A program made the position numbers and the translations under genes. From NCBI GenBank assembly GCA_015487255.1, contig WFQA01000265.1:1-8663 (forward strand): a stretch of 8,663 nucleotides of DNA, in the 5' to 3' direction. The notes under the pieces were generated by a model. It searched no databases. It saw only the letters and a list, made by a program, of their open reading frames with translations, and had not been told where the DNA came from. This document shows positions 4,984 to 8,663 of this stretch, in pieces (position 1 is the stretch's first letter; each line of letters starts with the position of its first letter). This stretch comes from Paracoccaceae bacterium (lineage in GTDB: Bacteria; Pseudomonadota; Alphaproteobacteria; Rhodobacterales; Rhodobacteraceae).

Positions 4984-6360
4984 ATGACCGAACATACCCA
5001 TGATTTTCCGAATGAAGATGATTACGGCCTGAATGTATCGCTGGTCGAGGCGGTGCGTGCGGCGGTGTCAAACGGCGCGCAGCAGCAGCTCATCGCGCTG
5101 CTCGAGCCGCTGCACGGGGCCGATATTGCTGATATTCTGGAGCAGATCAGCCCTTCTGAGCGCGAGGCGTTGCTCACCCTCTGGGGCCGCGAGATTGATG
5201 GCGAGGTGCTTTCCGAGCTGGAAGAAGGCGTGCGCGACGAGGTGATGCGCGACCTGCCGGATGATCTGCTCGCCGAAGCGGTGCGTGATCTCGAGACCGA
5301 CGATGTGGTTTATCTGGTCGAGGATCTCGACGAGCCGCAGCAGGAAAAGCTGCTGGAAAAGCTCGATGATGCCGACCGGGTGGCGGTGGAGCAGGCGCTG
5401 ACTTACGGCGAAGATACCGCCGGGCGGCTGATGCAGCGCGAGATGGTGGTCGCGCCCGCGCATTGGACGGTGGGCGATGTGATCGACTATATGCGCCAGG
5501 CCGAGCACCTGCCTGCCAGCTTTTATGATGTGATCGTGGTGGACCCGATGATGCACCCGGTTGGCGAGGTGCGCCTTGCCGCCATCATGGGCGCGGCGCG
5601 CGAGGTGCCGATTTCCGAGTTGATGGAAAAGGATTTCCGCACCATCCCCGTGGATCAGGATGTCGAGGATGTTGCCTATGCTTTCAACCAGTATCACATG
5701 GTCAGCGCTCCGGTGGTGGACAGGGAAGGGCGGTTGGTGGGGGTAATCACCATTGACGACGCCATGGAGGTGCTGGAAGACGAGGTCGAGGAAGACATGA
5801 ACCGCCTTGCGGGCGTGGGGGATGAGGACCTTACGGATAAGGTCTGGCGCACGACCAAGGCGCGGTTTCCGTGGCTGGCGGTCAATCTTGCCACCTCTAT
5901 TCTGGCTTCCATCGTGATCGCGCAATTCACCGATGTGATCGAGGCGATTGTGGCGCTGGCGGTGCTGCTGCCGATTGTGGCTTCGATGGGGGGCAATGCC
6001 GCCACCCAAACCCTGACCGTGGCGGTGCGGGCAATTGCCACGCGGGATCTGACCCCTTCAAACGCTCTGCGCATCGTGTTGCGCGAAACCCTGGTGGGGC
6101 TGGCCAACGGGCTGGTTTTTGCGGTGATCATCGGTATTGTCGGCGTGGTCTGGTTTGGGGATGTGATGCTGGGGGTGGTGCTCGGGCTGGCGATGGTTGG
6201 CAACCTGCTGGTGGCGGGCATGGCGGGGATACTGGTGCCGATCACGCTGGACAAGCTCGGGGCCGACCCGGCGCTGGCTTCGGGGGTGTTTGTAACAACG
6301 GTCACGGATATTGTCGGCTTTTTCGCCTTTCTGGGGCTGGCGGCGCTGATGCTTTTATAG
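4984..6360 (+). CDS. mgtE: Magnesium transporter MgtE
   Basis: A Mg2+-gated magnesium channel of the inner membrane, 458 residues, normal for the family. Domain order: an acidic helical MgtE N domain (about 20-140, with repeats such as ADILEQISPSEREALL and LPDDLLAEAVRDLETDDVVYLVEDL), a CBS pair (about 145-265, with EDTAGRLMQREMVV and VVDREGRLVGVITIDDAMEVLEDEVEEDM), a connecting helix, then five membrane segments (about 295-458). The pore signature MGGNAATQTLTVAVRAIA (335-352) and TTVTDIVGFFAFLGLA are intact; Asp442 matches the ion-selectivity Asp of the Thermus protein. The acidic N and CBS domains sense cytoplasmic Mg2+ and close the channel when it is plentiful. The ATG at 4984 is preceded by AAGGGGGG. 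The next gene begins 8 bases after the stop, so mgtE probably leads an operon with the two genes downstream. Confidence 0.95.
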   Translation: MTEHTHDFPNEDDYGLNVSLVEAVRAAVSNGAQQQLIALLEPLHGADIADILEQISPSEREALLTLWGREIDGEVLSELEEGVRDEVMRDLPDDLLAEAVRDLETDDVVYLVEDLDEPQQEKLLEKLDDADRVAVEQALTYGEDTAGRLMQREMVVAPAHWTVGDVIDYMRQAEHLPASFYDVIVVDPMMHPVGEVRLAAIMGAAREVPISELMEKDFRTIPVDQDVEDVAYAFNQYHMVSAPVVDREGRLVGVITIDDAMEVLEDEVEEDMNRLAGVGDEDLTDKVWRTTKARFPWLAVNLATSILASIVIAQFTDVIEAIVALAVLLPIVASMGGNAATQTLTVAVRAIATRDLTPSNALRIVLRETLVGLANGLVFAVIIGIVGVVWFGDVMLGVVLGLAMVGNLLVAGMAGILVPITLDKLGADPALASGVFVTTVTDIVGFFAFLGLAALMLL

Positions 6361-6368
6361 GGGGTGCG

Positions 6369-6959
6369 ATGCGGATCGGGATTTTGATTTTTAACCGGGT
6401 GGAGGAGATGGATTTCGTTGGCCCGCTTGAGGTGCTGGCCTCGGCACTGGAAGGGCGGCAGGGGTCGGTGCAACTGATTGCGCCGAGCCTGGATGCCGTG
6501 ACCTGTGAAAAGGGCATGCGGGTGCTGCCTGATGTGGCATTGGCTGATGTGGAGGCGCTGGATCTGCTGCTGGTGCCCGGAGGCAGCGGCGCACGGCAGG
6601 AACTGAAACATCCGGAATCCGTGGCTTGGCTGCGAAAGATCAGCCCGGGGTGCCAATGGGTAAGCAGCGTCTGCACCGGGTCGTTTTTGCTGGTTGGAGC
6701 CGGGGTGGCCGAGGGGCGGCGGGTCACCACCCATCACCGGTTTACCAGGGCTTTGGCCAAAATGGATAAGGCCGAGGTGCTGGAGGGGGCGCGCTTTGTG
6801 GTTGATGGCAATCTGGTGAGCGCGGCGGGGGTCAGTTCGGGCATAGAGATGTGCCTGTGGCTGGTGGAGCAAATGTTTGGAGCCGCAGCAGAGACGGAGG
6901 TGAAGGATTATATCGCCTATGATGTGCCGCCACGCGGCAGCGAGATATTGAATGGCTGA
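6369..6959 (+). CDS. DJ-1/PfpI family protein, isonitrile-hydratase-like
   Basis: A 196-residue cytoplasmic stand-alone DJ-1/PfpI-domain protein without any DNA-binding domain. It shows IFNRVEEMDFVGPLEVL (Asp15), LLLVPGGSGARQEL, the nucleophile elbow SSVCTGSFLLVGAGVAEGRRVTTHH (Cys102-Thr103) and VSAAGVSSGIEMCL. In bacterial isonitrile hydratase (InhA), an Asp near residue 17 and an adjacent Cys-Thr pair near 101-102 are needed to hydrate isocyanides to N-substituted formamides. The same three positions are kept here. That supports an InhA-like enzyme, but other members (chaperone/deglycase-like or of unknown role) cannot be excluded. The ATG at 6369 follows AGGGGG, which overlaps the mgtE stop codon, and gives the conserved N-terminal strand RIGILIF. 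The last 8 bases overlap the next gene, suggesting translational coupling. It is probably cotranscribed with mgtE. Confidence 0.85.
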   Translation: MRIGILIFNRVEEMDFVGPLEVLASALEGRQGSVQLIAPSLDAVTCEKGMRVLPDVALADVEALDLLLVPGGSGARQELKHPESVAWLRKISPGCQWVSSVCTGSFLLVGAGVAEGRRVTTHHRFTRALAKMDKAEVLEGARFVVDGNLVSAAGVSSGIEMCLWLVEQMFGAAAETEVKDYIAYDVPPRGSEILNG

Positions 6960-7443
6960 AACACCGCAAAAGGGGAAGCTTTTGCGCCCGGTCGATGACG
7001 AGGCGCGGGCATTGGCACGCGGGCTGCTGGCAGGGGCCCGTTTCGGTGCGCTTGGCGTCATGCAGGATGGCGCGCCATTTGTAACCCGTATAGCGCTTGG
7101 GCTGGATGCGGGGCCGAATTCCGGGCTGGTGTCGCTGGTCTCAACGCTTTCGCAACATACCTCAGCGCTGAAAACCGAGCCGCGCTGCTCGCTGCTGGTC
7201 GGCGAGCCGGGGCCAAAGGGTGACCCGCTGACCCACCCGCGCCTGACCGTGCTGGCGGCAGCGGAGTTTGTGACAAAGGATGCAGGGTTGCGCAAGCGCT
7301 GGCTGGAATATCACCCCAAGGCAAAGCTCTATATCGGTTTTTCGGATTTTGGTTTCGTGCGCTTTGATGTGCGAGAAGCATTTTTGAATGGCGGTTTTGG
7401 CTATGCCTGCAAGCTGGATGCTGCTGATCTGGGCTTGCGGTAG
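6952..7443 (+). CDS. Short HugZ-like pyridoxamine-5'-phosphate-oxidase-fold protein
   Basis: A 163-residue flavin-binding split-barrel protein of the pyridoxamine 5'-phosphate oxidase superfamily, close to the N-terminal domain of HugZ/HutZ. Seen: the ARGLLAGARFGALGVMQDGAPFVTRIALGLD opening strands, STLSQHTSALKTEPRCSLLVGEPGPKGDPLTHPRLTV (the FMN/dimer region), FVTKDAGLRKRWLEYHPKAKLYIGFSDFGFVRFDV and the typical end FLNGGFGYACKL. True HugZ heme-degrading enzymes carry an extra C-terminal domain with the heme-binding His. That domain is absent here, so heme oxygenase activity is doubtful; a general FMN or heme-related oxidoreductase role is likelier. The ATG at 6952 overlaps the end of the DJ-1-like gene by 8 bases and has only a weak GAG upstream, consistent with coupled translation. 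It is the last gene of the mgtE unit. Confidence 0.82.
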   Translation: MAETPQKGKLLRPVDDEARALARGLLAGARFGALGVMQDGAPFVTRIALGLDAGPNSGLVSLVSTLSQHTSALKTEPRCSLLVGEPGPKGDPLTHPRLTVLAAAEFVTKDAGLRKRWLEYHPKAKLYIGFSDFGFVRFDVREAFLNGGFGYACKLDAADLGLR

Positions 7444-7489
7444 CGGCGCGTTTGCCATTGCGCTTGCTGTGGTGTTCTCCCCGCGCCGC
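7443..7489. terminator. GC-rich inverted repeat right after the HugZ-like gene
   Basis: GCGGCGCG (7443-7450) and CGCGCCGC (7482-7489) are perfect 8-bp complements separated by 31 bases, beginning at the last base of the stop codon. The large loop and lack of a T tract make it an imperfect terminator candidate. TGCCATGGCA (7507-7516) just beyond is a 10-bp palindrome. Confidence 0.3.
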
Positions 7490-7531
7490 GTCTCATCCTC
7501 TGCGTTTGCCATGGCATTTTCAGGGGGTGAA

Positions 7532-7565
7532 TGGCGCTTGCGCCAGAGGGGGATGAAATCCCCCT
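7532..7565. repeat. Two adjacent perfect hairpins (cluster B)
   Basis: TGGCGC-TT-GCGCCA (7532-7545) has a 6-bp stem and a 2-nt loop. After one base, AGGGGGAT (7547-7554), loop GAA, ATCCCCCT (7558-7565) forms an 8-bp stem. They resemble the G5/C5 hairpin of the 1999-2041 structure in style. They lie between the convergent HugZ-like and VWA genes. Confidence 0.6.
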
Positions 7566-7566
7566 G

Positions 7567-7619
7567 CCGATGCGAAGCGAGGCCAAGCCCAACGGGAGGT
7601 GGCTTTTTGCGCAGCAAAA
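7567..7619 (-). repeat. Second copy of the composite repeat (cluster B), inverse orientation
   Basis: Read on the minus strand: a TTTTGC stem (7619-7614), a 3-nt loop and GCAAAA (7610-7605); then 20 bases; then GGCCTCGCTTCGCATCGG (7584-7567). Cluster A has a T4/A4 hairpin, 19 bases, then GGCCTCGCTTGCGCTCGG. The two 18-mers agree at 14 positions without gaps, or 16 with a one-base shift. I see no protein gene in 7444-7660. Confidence 0.5.
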
Positions 7620-7660
7620 CGACGCCGACGGGCGGGAGGCGTTGGAGTTGGGTGTGAAGG

Positions 7661-8663
7661 TTAAAGTAATCCCATCAGGCGGGCCTTGTCTCCATTGTTA
7701 CCGGCATTGCCCAAAACCTCGGCAAGCGCCTCAATGGAGGCAACCGAATGGCTGGCACAAAAGCTGTCCACATGCGGCAGCAGGGCTTTTACGCCCGCAG
7801 CTTTGGGGGTGAAGCCCTCCCAGCGCAGCAGCGGATTTAGCCAGATCAGGCGGCGGCACGAAAGTTGCAGCCGCTCGGCCTCCTTGGCCAGCAGGGTGGC
7901 GTCGTCGCGGTCCAGCCCGTCGGTGATCAGCAGCACCACCGCCCCTTGGCCCAGCGTGCGGCGGGACCAGTCGCGGTTGAAGGTGTGCAGGCTTAGCCCG
8001 ATGCGGGTGCCGCCTTGCCAATCCTGCGCTTGCAGGCCGGCGGCTTTGAGGGCGCTGTCCACGTCACGGTCTTGCAAGTGCCGGGTGATATTGGTGAGCC
8101 TTGTGCCAAAGGTAAAGCTGTGCACTTTGGCCCAGCCCGCCCCCTTGGCCTGGCTGGCCGCGTGCAGAAAATGCAGCAGCATGCGGCTATAGCCCGACAT
8201 CGAGCCGGAAATATCGCAAAGCGCCACCAGATTGGGGTAGTGCTGTTTACGTTTGCGCCGCTTGATGCTTTGCAAATCCCCCCCGGTCCGCATGGCGGCT
8301 TTGAGCGTGGCGCGCCAATCGGGCCTTGGCCCATGCAGGGCGGGAGTGCTGCGGCGGCTGGCGATCGGCCTGACCGGCAGGGTGATCTCGGCAATGGCAC
8401 GCCGCGCGCGGGTCAGCTCTTCGGCGGACATCTGCTCGAAATCCTGCTGCTTGAGTTTTTCGCTGGTGGAAAAGCTGAGCGTGGCGTTGAATTCGACCTC
8501 CTCGCCTTCCTCGGGCAGGTCGGGCAGTGCCTGATTGGCCCCGTGCAACAGCGCCTCGGTGGCGCGGCGTTCACCGTCTTTCTTTTTTGCAGCCTCGTTT
8601 ACGCCGCGCAGGGTTGGCCGCAGCATCCCCATCATATGTTCCAGAAATTGCGGATCGCGCCAA
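7661..8663 (-). CDS. CoxE-like VWA domain protein (5' end outside window)
   Basis: The C-terminal ~333 residues of a soluble von Willebrand factor A domain protein of the CoxE-like family. The open frame continues past the first internal ATG to the window edge as WRDPQFLEHMMGMLRP, which fits the family's conserved FWRDP-type region, so the real start lies outside. Seen: a Glu/Asp-rich linker, the basic stretch IKRRKRKQHY, then the VWA domain with a complete MIDAS: LCDISGSMSGYSR (DxSxS), the Thr in WQGGTRIG and the Asp in LLITDGLDRDD. The RLIWLNPLLRWEGFTPKAAGVKALLPHVD block and the end are typical of the family. CoxE works with the MoxR-type ATPase CoxD in inserting or sulfurating the metal centre of carbon monoxide dehydrogenase. 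Relatives are linked to other molybdenum hydroxylases such as xanthine dehydrogenase. It converges on the HugZ-like gene. Confidence 0.88.
   Translation of the reverse strand, partial: WRDPQFLEHMMGMLRPTLRGVNEAAKKKDGERRATEALLHGANQALPDLPEEGEEVEFNATLSFSTSEKLKQQDFEQMSAEELTRARRAIAEITLPVRPIASRRSTPALHGPRPDWRATLKAAMRTGGDLQSIKRRKRKQHYPNLVALCDISGSMSGYSRMLLHFLHAASQAKGAGWAKVHSFTFGTRLTNITRHLQDRDVDSALKAAGLQAQDWQGGTRIGLSLHTFNRDWSRRTLGQGAVVLLITDGLDRDDATLLAKEAERLQLSCRRLIWLNPLLRWEGFTPKAAGVKALLPHVDSFCASHSVASIEALAEVLGNAGNNGDKARLMGLL

Noticed and set aside
4203..5003. 266-codon plus-strand frame opposite guaD
   Set aside because: It lies antisense to a complete guanine deaminase with all catalytic residues and runs over the divergent promoter region. 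There is no recognisable domain.
5068..6009. 313-codon minus-strand frame opposite mgtE
   Set aside because: The composition is His/Arg-rich and typical of a frame mirrored from an acidic GC-rich gene. It has no ribosome site or family resemblance.
5694..7295. 533-codon open frame on the minus strand opposite mgtE and the two following genes
   Set aside because: It is antisense to three well-supported genes, has low-complexity Ser/Pro/Arg/His-rich composition and no family motif. It is a by-product of high GC codon use.
7388..7657. Small gene(s) in the spacer after the HugZ-like gene
   Set aside because: The frames cross the end of the upstream gene or the hairpins, lack ribosome sites, and have Arg/Ser/Pro-rich repeat-like composition.

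Overview
The window looks like a chromosomal segment of an alphaproteobacterium, most likely of the Rhodobacterales/Roseobacter type. This rests on moderately high GC, the close likeness of the first gene to the Rhodobacteraceae-style aldolase/short-chain-dehydrogenase fusion family, and the mix of GlxA-type regulators, a CoxE-like VWA protein and palindrome-rich spacers. The taxonomic call is an inference from composition and gene content. Nine protein-coding genes are visible, and the two outermost run off the window. I see no tRNA, rRNA, CRISPR array, transposase or phage gene.

Left part (1-2170). The 3' end of a short-chain dehydrogenase gene (+), probably the C-terminal half of a bifunctional aldolase/dehydrogenase, converges on a small NTF2/SnoaL-fold protein gene (-). 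That gene is divergent from a GlxA/FtrA-type regulator (DJ-1/PfpI domain plus AraC helix-turn-helix, +). The short divergent spacer holds a perfect 9-bp inverted repeat, TGGCGTAAA-N17-TTTACGCCA, the best operator candidate in the window. After the regulator comes a 296-bp non-coding spacer packed with perfect short-loop hairpins (cluster A).

Middle (2170-4889). Two minus-strand genes form a purine-use unit. Guanine deaminase (guaD) is followed by an NCS2-family xanthine/urate/uracil-type permease. They fit uptake of purine bases and conversion of guanine to xanthine.

Right part (4984-7443). Three tightly packed plus-strand genes form an apparent operon. They are the Mg2+ channel MgtE, a DJ-1/PfpI protein with an isonitrile-hydratase-like Asp-Cys-Thr set, and a short PNPOx/HugZ-like split-barrel flavoprotein. 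The last two genes overlap by 8 bases. A second hairpin-rich spacer (cluster B) follows, and then a convergent CoxE-like VWA-domain gene (-) that runs off the right edge. CoxE-type proteins mature molybdenum hydroxylases. Together with guanine deaminase and the permease, this hints at a xanthine-oxidising neighbourhood just outside the window.

The most notable non-coding signal is that clusters A and B, both between convergent genes, share a composite element in opposite orientation. It consists of a T4/A4 hairpin, then 19-20 nt, then GGCCTCGCTT(G)CGC(A)TCGG. This suggests a dispersed repeat family that may serve as a bidirectional terminator.
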